Part shown: positions 43,673 to 51,718 of the stretch, piece by piece
Position numbering within the stretch: position 1 is the stretch's first letter
Layout of the letters: each line of letters begins with the position of its first letter
The notes under the pieces: model-generated
What the model was told of the DNA's origin: nothing
Databases searched by the model: none
What the model saw: only the letters and a program-made list of their open reading frames with translations
From: Glutamicibacter uratoxydans
GTDB lineage: Bacteria; Actinomycetota; Actinomycetes; Actinomycetales; Micrococcaceae
Direction: 5' to 3'
NCBI RefSeq assembly: GCF_006539925.1
Contig: NZ_BJNY01000002.1
Span: forward strand, 296,023 to 360,022
Length of the DNA: 64,000 bases
Translations under genes and position numbers: made by a program

Positions 43673-44827
43673 CTAGCGCAGGTAGGTGCGCGCCACGGAG
43701 AACGCGGTGCGCTCCACCAGCTTCAGGGTGTCCGCCGAGAGCTCGGCCAGGGTGGCCGGGCCCGGGGCGATCGAGTAGGCGGAGAGGATGCCCGACTGGG
43801 CCAGGGTTTCATCGTCCAGGCTGACCGAACCGGCGATGACGATGACGTCGGCGCCCTCACCCGAGGCCTGCAGCACCCCGGAGACCACCTTGCCGTGCAG
43901 GGACTGCGAGTCCAGCCGGCCCTCGCCGGTGATCACCAGGTCCGCGCCGCCCAGGATGCGGTGGGCATCGAGCACCTCGGCCACCAGCTCCCAGCCGGGG
44001 ACCAGGTCCACGTCGAAGTAGCTGCCCAAGCTCAGCGCCAGGCCGCCGGCGGCGCCCATGCCCGACTGCTCGCGCAGCGCGCGCCCGGTGTCAGCTTCCA
44101 GCACATCGGCCAGGCGGCCCAGGCCGGCATCCAGGTAGGCGACGTCCTCTTTGCTCGCGCCCTTCTGCGGGCCGAAAGTTGCCGCGGCGCCGGTGGCGCC
44201 GAGCAGCGGGTTGGTGACATCGCAGGCGATCTGCCATTTGATGCCTGCCGCGCGGGCGTCCAGCCCGGAGACGTCGATGGAGGCCAGGTTGTTCTGCGGG
44301 CCGCCGCCCGGTGCCAGCTCGTTGCCGTCGGCGTCGAGGAACTTCGCACCGAGCGCTGAAAGCAGGCCGGTGCCGCCGTCGGTGGTGGCCGAACCGCCCA
44401 GGCACAGGATGATCTGCTGTACGCCCAAATCCAGCGCCTTGACCACCAGGGCGCCCAGCCCGTAGGTGGTCGCCACCAGCGGCCGGCGCGGCACGTCGGA
44501 CACCTGCGGCAGGCCGGCGGCCTCGGCGGCCTCGACGACGGCGATCTTGCCGTCTGCCGACAGGCCGAGGCGCGAGCGCACCGGGCGCCCGATCGCGTCG
44601 GTGGTGTCCACCGGCACCGCTTCGGTGCCCCAGGCGTCGATGAGCGCTTCTAGGGTGCCTTCGCCGCCGTCGGCGAAAGGCACAGCCGTCACCTCGATGT
44701 CGCGGCCCTTGCTCTGCGCCGCGGCAATGAAGCCTGCGCTGATGGCTCCGGCCACCTCGCTGGCGCGGGCGCTGCCCTTGAAGGAGTCTGGAACGATGGC
44801 GATCTGAAGCGGCGTCTGAGAAGTCAT
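43673..44827 (-). CDS. glxK: Glycerate kinase
   Basis: A 384-residue GckA/GlxK-type (class II-like) glycerate kinase that phosphorylates D-glycerate, in most family members giving 2-phosphoglycerate. Signatures are IVPDSFKGSARASEVAGAISAGF at the start, VPFADGGEGTLEAL, CLGGSATTDGGTGLLSALG and VITGEGRLDSQSLHGKV. The start at 44827 is chosen as the ATG where this homology begins. Its substrate is made by GlxR in the allantoin locus and by the D-glycerate dehydrogenase reaction at 55.3 kb. The CdaR-type regulator lies upstream on the same strand with a 70-bp gap containing a small dyad (AACTC-N4-GAGTT at 44834-44847). Confidence 0.95.
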   Translation of the reverse strand: MTSQTPLQIAIVPDSFKGSARASEVAGAISAGFIAAAQSKGRDIEVTAVPFADGGEGTLEALIDAWGTEAVPVDTTDAIGRPVRSRLGLSADGKIAVVEAAEAAGLPQVSDVPRRPLVATTYGLGALVVKALDLGVQQIILCLGGSATTDGGTGLLSALGAKFLDADGNELAPGGGPQNNLASIDVSGLDARAAGIKWQIACDVTNPLLGATGAAATFGPQKGASKEDVAYLDAGLGRLADVLEADTGRALREQSGMGAAGGLALSLGSYFDVDLVPGWELVAEVLDAHRILGGADLVITGEGRLDSQSLHGKVVSGVLQASGEGADVIVIAGSVSLDDETLAQSGILSAYSIAPGPATLAELSADTLKLVERTAFSVARTYLR

Positions 44828-44897
44828 GCAATTAACTCTATGGAGTTTCTTCCACATCTCCTATAGGCCGATCCCCACACTTCAGGCCAAGCGGTGG

Positions 44898-45938
44898 CTA
44901 GAATATGTGCAATTCGCCCAGTTTGACGCTTGCGTAGACAGAGCCGAGCAGGCTGAGCAGCTCGCCGGGGATCCTCGGGTCGCAGCCGGTGACCAGCTTG
45001 ATGCGCTCCATGCGCTGGATCAGCGTATTGCGGTGTACGTTCAGCCGCTCGGCGGCGTCCACGTGGGAGGCGCTGGTGGCCAGCGCCAGCAGTGTGCGGG
45101 CGTGCTCCTCGCTGAGCTTCACGATGCGCGCGGCGAGGGTCCTGCTGTAGCCGGCCGGGGTTCGCGCCGCGGCCAGCGCCAGATCCGCATCCCAGAATTC
45201 GGCCGATGCCGCGCGCGGGATCAGTGCCGGATATCCGTCGAGGGTGCGCCAGTTCTCTGCATCGACCAGCAGCTGCGCGGCGTCGTCCCGAGGTGTTCCC
45301 ACCACCGAGCGCAGCGCTCCTTCGGGCGCCTTCGGGGCCATGCCGGAGCTGGACAGGACCCACAGCGCGTTGTTGACGGCAAGCACCGCATGCTTGTCCC
45401 CAAAGCTTGGCAGCGGCTGCCCTTCTTGGGGCCGCAACAGGCTGATGGACCACGGCTTGGGGAATTCGAGCAGGTCGAGCTGTTCTGCCACCATCTGCGC
45501 GGAGCTGGTCCCCGAGACCAAGCCGGAGAGCATTTCGCTGGCAACGGTGGTGCGCAGCGTATCGCGCACATGTTCTTCCTGCTGGGTGAGCAGCAGCTGC
45601 ACCGTCAGCGAAATCAGCTGCGCCAGCGGGGCGACCGCCTTCGGTGTGCCAGTCACCCCTACGACGCCCTGCAGCGCTCCGTCAAGCAGCAGCGGCACAT
45701 TGACTCCCGGCTGCTGCCCGGTGGCAGGATCTGCATGATGAGTAAAAATGGTCCGATTCTCCCCCAGCGCCTTGAGCGCATCGGGATGGAGGTTGCCCAC
45801 GCGCTTCGGATCGGAGGAAGCAATGATGATGCCCCGCTCATCCATGATGTTCAGCGGATAGTCGATGCGCGGTGCAATGGTGTCGACGACGCGCACTGCC
45901 ACAGTATGGGTGAGTACTCCGGTTCTTTTGTGCGCCAT
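44898..45938 (-). CDS. CdaR-family (sugar-diacid/PucR) transcriptional regulator
   Basis: A 346-residue regulator. The N-terminal diacid-recognition domain reads YPLNIMDERGIIIASSDPKRVGNLHPDAL (about 27-55). A middle GGDEF-like spacer follows. The C-terminal PucR-type helix-turn-helix is HVDAAERLNVHRNTLIQRMERIKLVTG (about 295-320). In E. coli, CdaR activates glycerate kinase and sugar-diacid genes in response to glycerate or galactarate. Its position directly upstream of glxK makes glycerate-dependent control of that gene likely. The divergent promoter side carries the first small-RNA-like units. Confidence 0.92.
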   Translation of the reverse strand: MAHKRTGVLTHTVAVRVVDTIAPRIDYPLNIMDERGIIIASSDPKRVGNLHPDALKALGENRTIFTHHADPATGQQPGVNVPLLLDGALQGVVGVTGTPKAVAPLAQLISLTVQLLLTQQEEHVRDTLRTTVASEMLSGLVSGTSSAQMVAEQLDLLEFPKPWSISLLRPQEGQPLPSFGDKHAVLAVNNALWVLSSSGMAPKAPEGALRSVVGTPRDDAAQLLVDAENWRTLDGYPALIPRAASAEFWDADLALAAARTPAGYSRTLAARIVKLSEEHARTLLALATSASHVDAAERLNVHRNTLIQRMERIKLVTGCDPRIPGELLSLLGSVYASVKLGELHIF

Positions 45939-46029
45939 AGCTGTAGTTTACCCAGCGCAGCTCAAGGATTCTTTGCCCGGTCTGAAGCTTGAACTAAGCA
46001 GAAGCCAAGCCTTGGGTCGTATGGTCATA

Positions 46030-46101
46030 AGTACCTCTTTGAAGGTGCGAGTGATAACCGAGGCTCCTGCTGGATTCCCACCGGCGGGAGCTTCGCTTTT
46101 G
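46030..46101 (+). ncRNA. Small-RNA-like unit, copy 3 of 7
   Basis: TATGGT at 46020-46025, 4 nt, then the core from 46030 (loop CTTTGA, linker GCGAGTGATA). The terminator stem (arms at 46063-46073 and 46081-46091) includes G-U pairs and ends TTCGCTTTTGC. This is the most divergent copy; its 6-nt loop shows that the loop varies while the ACCU/AGGU stem is kept. Confidence 0.7.
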
Positions 46102-46165
46102 CAGATTCTCAGTTTGCGCCAGCTCGCGGCAAAGAACCTTCATAGTTTTCAGGCCTAGAGTTTAA

Positions 46166-46239
46166 ATCACCTCATAAAGGTGCGAGTGATGATCGTAAAG
46201 CCCCAGCTGGTTCAATCCAGCTGGGGCTTTCATCATTAA
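46166..46239 (+). ncRNA. Small-RNA-like unit, copy 4 of 7
   Basis: TAGAGT at 46156-46161, 4 nt, then the core from 46166, here beginning ATCACCTC with loop CATAA. The 14-bp terminator stem is at 46197-46230 (AAAGCCCCAGCTGG/CCAGCTGGGGCTTT), followed by CATCATTAA. The base change to C at the stem edge gives a C-G pair where other copies have U-G. The next 200 bp to 46437 are AT-rich leader or promoter sequence with no gene. Confidence 0.75.
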
Positions 46240-46437
46240 GCCTCCTGCCACATCGATCACCTCATTTTTTGGCCGACCGGCTTCAGCAAAGCGGAAACAA
46301 AAACTTTTCCTTCCACACATCAATTTTCACACCTTGGTTTTTGTGACCAATTTCCCCACTGTCATAAATTGCTTTTGTATTCACTGCGGGCAAGAATTAA
46401 AAAACACCCACTCGTATATTTTTGAGGTTCTTCTCGC

Positions 46438-47142
46438 ATGCCCATTTTCCGTTCTCAATCTCCGTCCCTGCGCACTGCTTCGCCGCAACGTGTTGCTGCG
46501 GGACTCGGCATCGCTATTGCCCTGCTCTTCTCCTCAGGCTGCGCCGCCGCGACACAAGCAGACGAGCCAGAAAGCTCCTCCACCGACCTGGCCGCAAGCT
46601 CCACTGCCTCTCCCTCCGGTATGCCATCCGAGTCCCCTACCGAGATTGCAAGCTTTCTCGGCCAGGAATGCGACTCAGATGAACTGGTGATGGAGCAAGG
46701 CGATCAGCAGCTCTTCTGCGATGCCGACGCCAGCGGGGCACTGCTGTGGACCACCCAAGATGAGCACGTTGCGGCACTGGCTCTTGCTCAGAAAAAGGCC
46801 GACGACGAGAAGGCCGCCAAGAAAGCCGCTGCCGAAAAGGCAGCTGCAGACAAGAAAATCGCCGCGGAAAAAGCAGCGGCTGAGAAAAAGGCTGCGCAAA
46901 AACTAGAGGCAGAGAAAAAGGCTGCACGTGAAGCCGCCGCCAAGGCCGAAGCCAAGCAAAAAGCGGCGGCTAAGAAAGCAGCCCAGAAAACTGCTGCACC
47001 TAAAGCCAAAAAGGCGCCTACCAACACCTTCTATAAGAATTGCACCGCAGTGCGCGCCGCTGGCGCCGCCCCGATCTACGCCGGCGACGCAGGATATTCC
47101 CGCAAGCTCGACCGCGACGGCGACGGCGTAGCATGCGAATAG
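46438..47142 (+). CDS. Secreted coiled-coil lipoprotein with excalibur domain
   Basis: A 234-residue protein. An N-terminal basic region and hydrophobic helix end in the lipobox FSSGC (about 35), so it is probably membrane-anchored. A Ser/Thr-rich stretch follows, then Cys-containing AFLGQEC/QLFCDADASG, then a roughly 90-residue Lys/Ala/Glu-rich coiled coil. The C-terminus is an excalibur calcium-binding motif: YKNCTAVRAAGAAPIYAGD, then SRKLDRDGDGVACE. Excalibur domains commonly accompany extracellular nucleases. It overlaps the start of the nuclease gene by 10 bp, supporting a joint role at the cell surface. Confidence 0.88.
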   Translation: MPIFRSQSPSLRTASPQRVAAGLGIAIALLFSSGCAAATQADEPESSSTDLAASSTASPSGMPSESPTEIASFLGQECDSDELVMEQGDQQLFCDADASGALLWTTQDEHVAALALAQKKADDEKAAKKAAAEKAAADKKIAAEKAAAEKKAAQKLEAEKKAAREAAAKAEAKQKAAAKKAAQKTAAPKAKKAPTNTFYKNCTAVRAAGAAPIYAGDAGYSRKLDRDGDGVACE

Positions 47143-47924
47143 CTCGATCCGCAGGCGCAGCGCTTCTGGGACTGACGCTGCTGCTCTCTGGCTGCGCCGT
47201 TGATGCATCCAGCGCCCAGCCCCCAGCGTCTGCCGCTGCGGCGTCTTCGGCCCCGCCGATCATGATCCGCACCGAGGCGCCTCCAATCACCCTCACCAGC
47301 GAAGCGCCCACGCCAGAAGCCGCTGAAGATACGACTGCGGCACCTGCAAGCCCGGCAAAACCCGGAGCGCCACAGGCTCAAGAGCTGCTTAACTCACTTG
47401 CAGTCAAAGGCCGTGCACCAAAGAGCGGTTATGAACGCAGCAAGTTCGGCAGCGCATGGAGCGATGTCGAGCATAATGGCTGCGACACCCGCAATGACAT
47501 TTTGAGCAGGGATCTGGACGTCTCTTCATACAAGCAGGGAACGAACGGCTGCGTTGTGCTCACCGGTTCTCTGCAGGATCCCTATACCGGCAAGTACATC
47601 GAGTTTCAGCGCGGCCAGGGAACCAGCAATGCTGTGCAAATCGACCATATAGTCGCTTTGTCCGACGCCTGGCAGAAGGGCGCGCAAAAGCTCTCGGCAG
47701 ACCAGCGCCTGAAGCTTGCCAACGATCCGCTGAACCTCCTAGCCGTCGACGGACCGACCAACGGTTCCAAGAGCGACAGCGACGCCGCTTCGTGGCTGCC
47801 TCCCAACCGCGACTACTGGTGCCCGTATGTCACGGCCCAGATTGAGGTCAAGCACAAATATTCGCTGTGGGTCACCAAGGCCGAAAAGAGTTCAATGCTT
47901 CGGGTGCTGAACGATTACTGCTGA
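47133..47924 (+). CDS. Lipoprotein HNH nuclease (GmrSD-C/DUF1524-like)
   Basis: A 263-residue protein starting at the ATG at 47133, inside the end of the excalibur gene. The signal peptide ends in the lipobox LLSGC. A Pro/Ala/Thr-rich linker (about 27-88) precedes the nuclease domain. The active-site motif is QIDHIVALSDAWQKGA (DH near residue 172), and N-residues of the HNH are in ANDPLNLLAVDGPTNGSKSD, the signature of secreted DUF1524-type HNH nucleases. Cys pairs (NGCDTRND, NGCVVL, YWCPY) suggest disulfides. It probably degrades extracellular DNA for nutrient use or defence. Confidence 0.88.
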   Translation: MRIARSAGAALLGLTLLLSGCAVDASSAQPPASAAAASSAPPIMIRTEAPPITLTSEAPTPEAAEDTTAAPASPAKPGAPQAQELLNSLAVKGRAPKSGYERSKFGSAWSDVEHNGCDTRNDILSRDLDVSSYKQGTNGCVVLTGSLQDPYTGKYIEFQRGQGTSNAVQIDHIVALSDAWQKGAQKLSADQRLKLANDPLNLLAVDGPTNGSKSDSDAASWLPPNRDYWCPYVTAQIEVKHKYSLWVTKAEKSSMLRVLNDYC

Positions 47925-48024
47925 AAATTCGCTGTCATCGAGATTCATCGGCGCATGAATTAATCTCTTTGTCCCTGCCGAGCCGGGTCAAAGCTTGCGC
48001 ATAGCTTTAATCTTTACAGTAGTT

Positions 48025-48103
48025 AATACCTCTTGAAGGTGCGAGTGATGATGATGTAATTCTGGCTCCGTTGTGCACGGCAACGGAGCCAGTATTCTTT
48101 TAA
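48025..48103 (+). ncRNA. Small-RNA-like unit, copy 5 of 7
   Basis: TACAGT at 48015-48020, 4 nt, then the core from 48025 (AATACCTC, loop CTTGA, linker GCGAGTGATGATGA). The terminator stem is 48062-48092 (12-bp arms CTGGCTCCGTTG/CAACGGAGCCAG) with tail TATTCTTTTAA. It lies about 100 bp after the nuclease stop. Confidence 0.75.
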
Positions 48104-48202
48104 CCGTTTACCCGATTTTCGCTGATCGGCAGCGCTTTTCAGCACGCCAGCACTTTGCAGATTCCGCTCAGTTTAGACATAGGTTCAGGCATTACATTGG
48201 TA

Positions 48203-48274
48203 AGTACCTCATGAAGGTGCGAGTGATGATCGAGAATCCCCTTGCGGCACTGCCGCAGGGGGATTCGAATTTAA
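48203..48274 (+). ncRNA. Small-RNA-like unit, copy 6 of 7
   Basis: TACATT at 48193-48198, 4 nt, then the core from 48203, with loop CATGA and linker GCGAGTGATGATCG. The long terminator stem is 48234-48266 (arms starting GAATCCCC and ending GGGGATTC), followed by the tail GAATTTAA. It begins 178 bp after copy 5. Confidence 0.75.
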
Positions 48275-48372
48275 TGATCCGAAGAATTCCGGCATCTTAA
48301 TTGCCGCTTCAAATGCTTAGCCGACAGCTCGGAATTCCAAAGCAAAAGCACAGAGAGCGTTATTACACTGAA

Positions 48373-48447
48373 AGTACCTCATAAAGGTGCGAGTGATGAT
48401 CGTAGAGTTCCCGTTGGCTTTCCTCCCAACGGGAACTTTCCTTTTAA
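48373..48447 (+). ncRNA. Small-RNA-like unit, copy 7 of 7
   Basis: TACACT at 48364-48369, 3 nt, then the core from 48373 with loop CATAA. The terminator stem is 48406-48437 (12-bp arms AGTTCCCGTTGG/CCAACGGGAACT) and the tail TTCCTTTTAA. It begins 170 bp after copy 6 and ends just before the convergent small gene at 48458, which it may also help to terminate. Confidence 0.75.
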
Positions 48448-48457
48448 GCTCGAGAAC

Positions 48458-48652
48458 TCAGATTTCCTTCAGGTGCCAGCCGCCGCAGCTGGCGCAGCTA
48501 TAGGCAGCCATTTCCCGTTTGAGCTGCTTGGAGCGGCGCACCGCCGCCTTGTCGGCAATCGCCTTGCTGCGGTAGCGCTGTGTGCCGGCGGCTTCGCAGA
48601 TATTCAGCGTGCGCGGTTTTGCTTCTGAACCCATGCACCCATTGGACCCCAT
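48458..48652 (-). CDS. Small zinc-ribbon-like protein
   Basis: A 64-residue protein, Lys/Arg-rich in the middle. It ends in YSCASCGGWHLKEI, a Cys-x-x-Cys plus His arrangement that could bind zinc and resembles the end of many short actinobacterial proteins of unknown role. Two ATG starts are possible (48652 and 48634); neither has a strong RBS. It is divergent from the SulP gene. Confidence 0.6.
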   Translation of the reverse strand: MGSNGCMGSEAKPRTLNICEAAGTQRYRSKAIADKAAVRRSKQLKREMAAYSCASCGGWHLKEI

Positions 48653-48697
48653 GCCGGCGGCAGGCGTCCACTAAGATACTCGGGTGCCCCTACATGA

Positions 48698-50194
48698 ATG
48701 GACCCTAAGATGAGCGCCGCCGCCCTGACCCCGATGGAACGCCAGTCGGTATGGCGCACGCTGAAGTCTCCGCGGCTGCTGAAAACCGAGCTGCTGGCAG
48801 GCCTGGTGGTCTCGCTTGCACTGATTCCCGAGGTCATCGCGTTTACCGTGATCGCCGGCGTGGACCCCAAGGTGGGCATCTTCGCTTCCTTCACCATGTC
48901 GGTAGTCATCGCCATCACCGGCGGGCGGCCTGCAATGATCTCCGCCGCCGCGGGCGCTGTGGCCTTGGTCGTCGCGCCGCTGGTTCGGACCTACGGGGTG
49001 GAATACCTCTTCGCCACGGTGGTTCTGGCAGGTGTCATCCAAGTGCTGCTGGCGTTGGCCGGCGTGGCGAAGCTGCTGCGCTTCATTCCCCGGCAGGTGA
49101 TGATCGGGTTCGTCAACGGTCTGGCAATCCTGATCTTCCTGGCGCAGATGCCGCAGCTTGTCGACGTCCCGTGGGCCGTCTACCCGCTGGTGGCCCTCGG
49201 TGTGCTGATCATCTACCTCTTCCCCAAGCTCACCACCGCTGTGCCGGCGCCGCTGGTCGCCATCATCGTCTTGACGCTGATGGTCGTCTTCGCCGGGCTG
49301 AAGGTGCCTAGCGTCGGGGACCAGGGCGAGCTGCCTGATTCCCTGCCGGTCTTCGGGATCCCCCAGGTGCCGCTGAACCTTCAAACCCTGCAGATCATCG
49401 CCCCCTTTGCACTGGCGGTGGCCTTCGTCGGGCTGCTTGAATCCCTGCTGACCGCGAAGCTGGTGGACGACATCACCGACACCCCGTCGAGCAAAACCCG
49501 CGAGTCTTGGGCGCAGGGCACCGCAAACATCGTCACCGGGTTCTTCGGCGGCATCTGCGGCTGCGCGATGATCGGGCAGACCATGATCGGGGTCAAGGTC
49601 TCCGGCGGGCGCACCCGCATCTCCACCATGTTCGCCGGCATCTTCATGCTGCTCCTTGCGGTGTCCTTTGACGAGGTGGTGGCCAAGATCCCGATGGCCG
49701 CGCTCGTGGCGGTGATGGTGGTGGTCTCCGCCGCAACCTTCAACTGGCACAGCATCCGGCCGGGAACGCTGAAGATGATGCCCAAGAGCGAAACCTTCGT
49801 CATGCTGGCCACCGTGGTGCTCACGGTGGCCACCAACAACCTGGCGGTCGGAGTCGGGGCGGGCATCCTCAGCGCAATGGTGCTCTTCGCGAACCGTGTC
49901 GCGCACCTGGTGAGCGTCGAGCGCGAATTGCACGGGAGCGAGGCGGTCTACACCGTGCACGGCGAGCTGTTCTTCGCCTCCTCCAACGACCTGTATACGC
50001 AGTTCGACTACGCGCAGGACCCCGAGCGGGTGGTCATCGACATGAGCGATTCGCACCTGTGGGATGCCTCAACCGTGGCGGCGCTGGATTCGGTGAGCGC
50101 CAAATATGAAAGCTACGGCAAGCAGGTTGAAATCCGCGGGCTGAACGAGGCCAGCGCGAAGATGCACGAACGGCTGCGCGGCAGGCTGGACTAG
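48698..50194 (+). CDS. SulP-family anion transporter with STAS domain
   Basis: A 498-residue membrane protein with about twelve helices and a short C-terminal STAS domain (about 405-495, with VVIDMSDSHLWDASTVAALDSV). SulP signatures are the early LAGLVVSLALIPEVIAF, the middle AFVGLLESLLTAKLVDDITDT and GTANIVTGFFGGICGCAMIGQT. It is shorter than sulfate permeases of eukaryotes and is closest in pattern to bacterial YbaR/BicA-like members, which transport sulfate, bicarbonate or dicarboxylates; the substrate here is not determinable. The start may be at 48698 or at the in-frame ATG 48710. Confidence 0.92.
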   Translation: MDPKMSAAALTPMERQSVWRTLKSPRLLKTELLAGLVVSLALIPEVIAFTVIAGVDPKVGIFASFTMSVVIAITGGRPAMISAAAGAVALVVAPLVRTYGVEYLFATVVLAGVIQVLLALAGVAKLLRFIPRQVMIGFVNGLAILIFLAQMPQLVDVPWAVYPLVALGVLIIYLFPKLTTAVPAPLVAIIVLTLMVVFAGLKVPSVGDQGELPDSLPVFGIPQVPLNLQTLQIIAPFALAVAFVGLLESLLTAKLVDDITDTPSSKTRESWAQGTANIVTGFFGGICGCAMIGQTMIGVKVSGGRTRISTMFAGIFMLLLAVSFDEVVAKIPMAALVAVMVVVSAATFNWHSIRPGTLKMMPKSETFVMLATVVLTVATNNLAVGVGAGILSAMVLFANRVAHLVSVERELHGSEAVYTVHGELFFASSNDLYTQFDYAQDPERVVIDMSDSHLWDASTVAALDSVSAKYESYGKQVEIRGLNEASAKMHERLRGRLD

Positions 50195-50364
50195 TCCCGG
50201 TGCTCGGGCTCCACGTTCGGCTCGTACGGGTTGGGGCTTGTCGGGTCGATCGGCGGGCCGCTGGGCGCGGTGGGATCCACGACGGGGCCGGAGGGCGCCG
50301 TCGGGTCCACCGGCTGCGGGTATTCCTCCGGATTCTTGGGCTGGTGCTTCTGGCGCTTGAACAT
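50191..50364 (-). CDS. 57-residue proline-rich protein
   Basis: A short open frame with a basic start (MFKRQKHQPKNPEEYPQP), then a DPTAPSGP repeat occurring about twice and a P-N-P-Y-E-P-N-V-E-P tail. Its stop codon overlaps that of the SulP gene (CTAG palindrome). Base composition is consistent with coding. The function is unknown, and the Pro/Asp-rich repeat suggests an unstructured linker-like protein. No convincing RBS. Confidence 0.5.
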   Translation of the reverse strand: MFKRQKHQPKNPEEYPQPVDPTAPSGPVVDPTAPSGPPIDPTSPNPYEPNVEPEHRD

Positions 50365-50503
50365 GCTTCGAGGCTATCGAGCGCGCAGAAGCCGTCCCAA
50401 GCGCTTTAGGGCAACTGCCAGTTTGAGAAAGCTCAATGCTCAATGAGTTCCTGCCATAGACTATGCTTCCAGATTGAGTTGCATTTACCGACTCGGTCGA
50501 TAA

Positions 50504-51613
50504 ATGTCGGTGACGCCAGTCATACTGTTCTCCATGACTCCGAGCGATGAAGATTTTCTACGGAAACGCCATGCGATACTACGTGGCACGCATCTAGAGA
50601 AACCACTTTGGGTTGGAAATAATGATGATTGGGAAATCATCCGAAATGCGCCAACCGGTACTCTGCTTTGCCCTGAGCCTGATTGCAGAGCTCCGTTGAC
50701 TTCGGTACTTAACAGAAAAGGGACGCGCTTCCTGCGGCGGCTGGCGACAGAATGCGGCCACACTTTTCACTCGAGTGACCGCGGCGGGCCAATGACAGCT
50801 GAGCACCTTTGGTTTCAAAATGCCATCTCGGGCTTGTGCGCGGAGCTTGGATACGAAGCTATCCAAGAAGACTACGAATCACGCGCGGATATTCTAGTTC
50901 AGAGTTCTCCTCCCGTTGCTGTAGAGATTCAAAGAGTATCGACAGACTTCAACAAACGAACTCTAACGAGACAAAATCTCGGTATGAACGTACTCTGGCT
51001 GATCCCAGAAACTGCAAAAAACAGTAGGTCCATCAATCACGCGTTGTTCAATCAGCCAGCAGCTCGCATTCGCGTATTCAACAAGAACGACCGCACTACT
51101 GAGGTAAAGCCGTGGCTGCCTGATTATTCAGGATCCTATGACTTACTTATTGGCGCCACTGTTATGAAAATCGGCAGCGACGGTCAACTCCTCGTCAGTA
51201 CGGGAAACTACAGCGCCAGGCAGTTTCTACGGGAGGTGCTAAGCGGCGAGAGAAAATGGTTCGGACCAAATGAGAAATATTTCAAGTTCGGTTCAGGCTG
51301 GGCACGGCCCGAAGACGTCGAACAAGTTCGAGCGAATAATCGAGAATCGGTCAGCTCACATGCACAGATTAGGGTTCCAAATGACACAGAAAATGTCGTG
51401 TCAGATTCCTTGGACACAGATGGCTCCACACTGAGAAGCCTGGAAACGGAAATCTCCACGCCAAAATCTTGTCCAACTACAGAATCCGGGAGCCCCGAGC
51501 TACTGTCGACTTCACAATCGCAGTTGCCACCTAACAACCCACAAGACACATCCATGGACAATCCAGCGAAGGCTGGCTGGTTTAAAAGGCTAATTAATTG
51601 GTTCACAAGCTAG
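50504..51613 (+). CDS. Competence CoiA-like nuclease-domain protein
   Basis: A 369-residue protein. A Cys-containing zinc-finger-like N-terminal part (CPEPDC then ECGHTFH) precedes a PD-(D/E)XK-type core: EHLWFQNAISGLCAELGYEA, then YESRADILV (catalytic Asp), then VAVEIQRVSTDFNKRTL (Glu-x-Gln) and LGMNVLWLIPE, as in CoiA-like competence proteins. The C-terminal 90 residues are low-complexity Ser/Thr-rich, ending in a basic amphipathic WFKRLINWFTS. The gene is noticeably more AT-rich than its neighbours, which suggests horizontal acquisition. Start 50504 or 50534 is undecided. Confidence 0.78.
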   Translation: MSVTPVILFSMTPSDEDFLRKRHAILRGTHLEKPLWVGNNDDWEIIRNAPTGTLLCPEPDCRAPLTSVLNRKGTRFLRRLATECGHTFHSSDRGGPMTAEHLWFQNAISGLCAELGYEAIQEDYESRADILVQSSPPVAVEIQRVSTDFNKRTLTRQNLGMNVLWLIPETAKNSRSINHALFNQPAARIRVFNKNDRTTEVKPWLPDYSGSYDLLIGATVMKIGSDGQLLVSTGNYSARQFLREVLSGERKWFGPNEKYFKFGSGWARPEDVEQVRANNRESVSSHAQIRVPNDTENVVSDSLDTDGSTLRSLETEISTPKSCPTTESGSPELLSTSQSQLPPNNPQDTSMDNPAKAGWFKRLINWFTS

Positions 51614-51718
51614 ATTACTGATCTTCAGCTAATGACTGCCTATCCACTCAAATTTCGCCCAAGGCCCGAGCCCTCCTCCGACGGATTTCACACATTCACA
51701 AGAAGCAACTGCCAGTTT

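Noticed and set aside
18655..48447. CRISPR array or tandem repeats as explanation of the seven units
   Set aside because: The units are 136-178 bp apart, fall in three distant clusters, contain promoters and terminators, and there are no cas genes or regular spacers.
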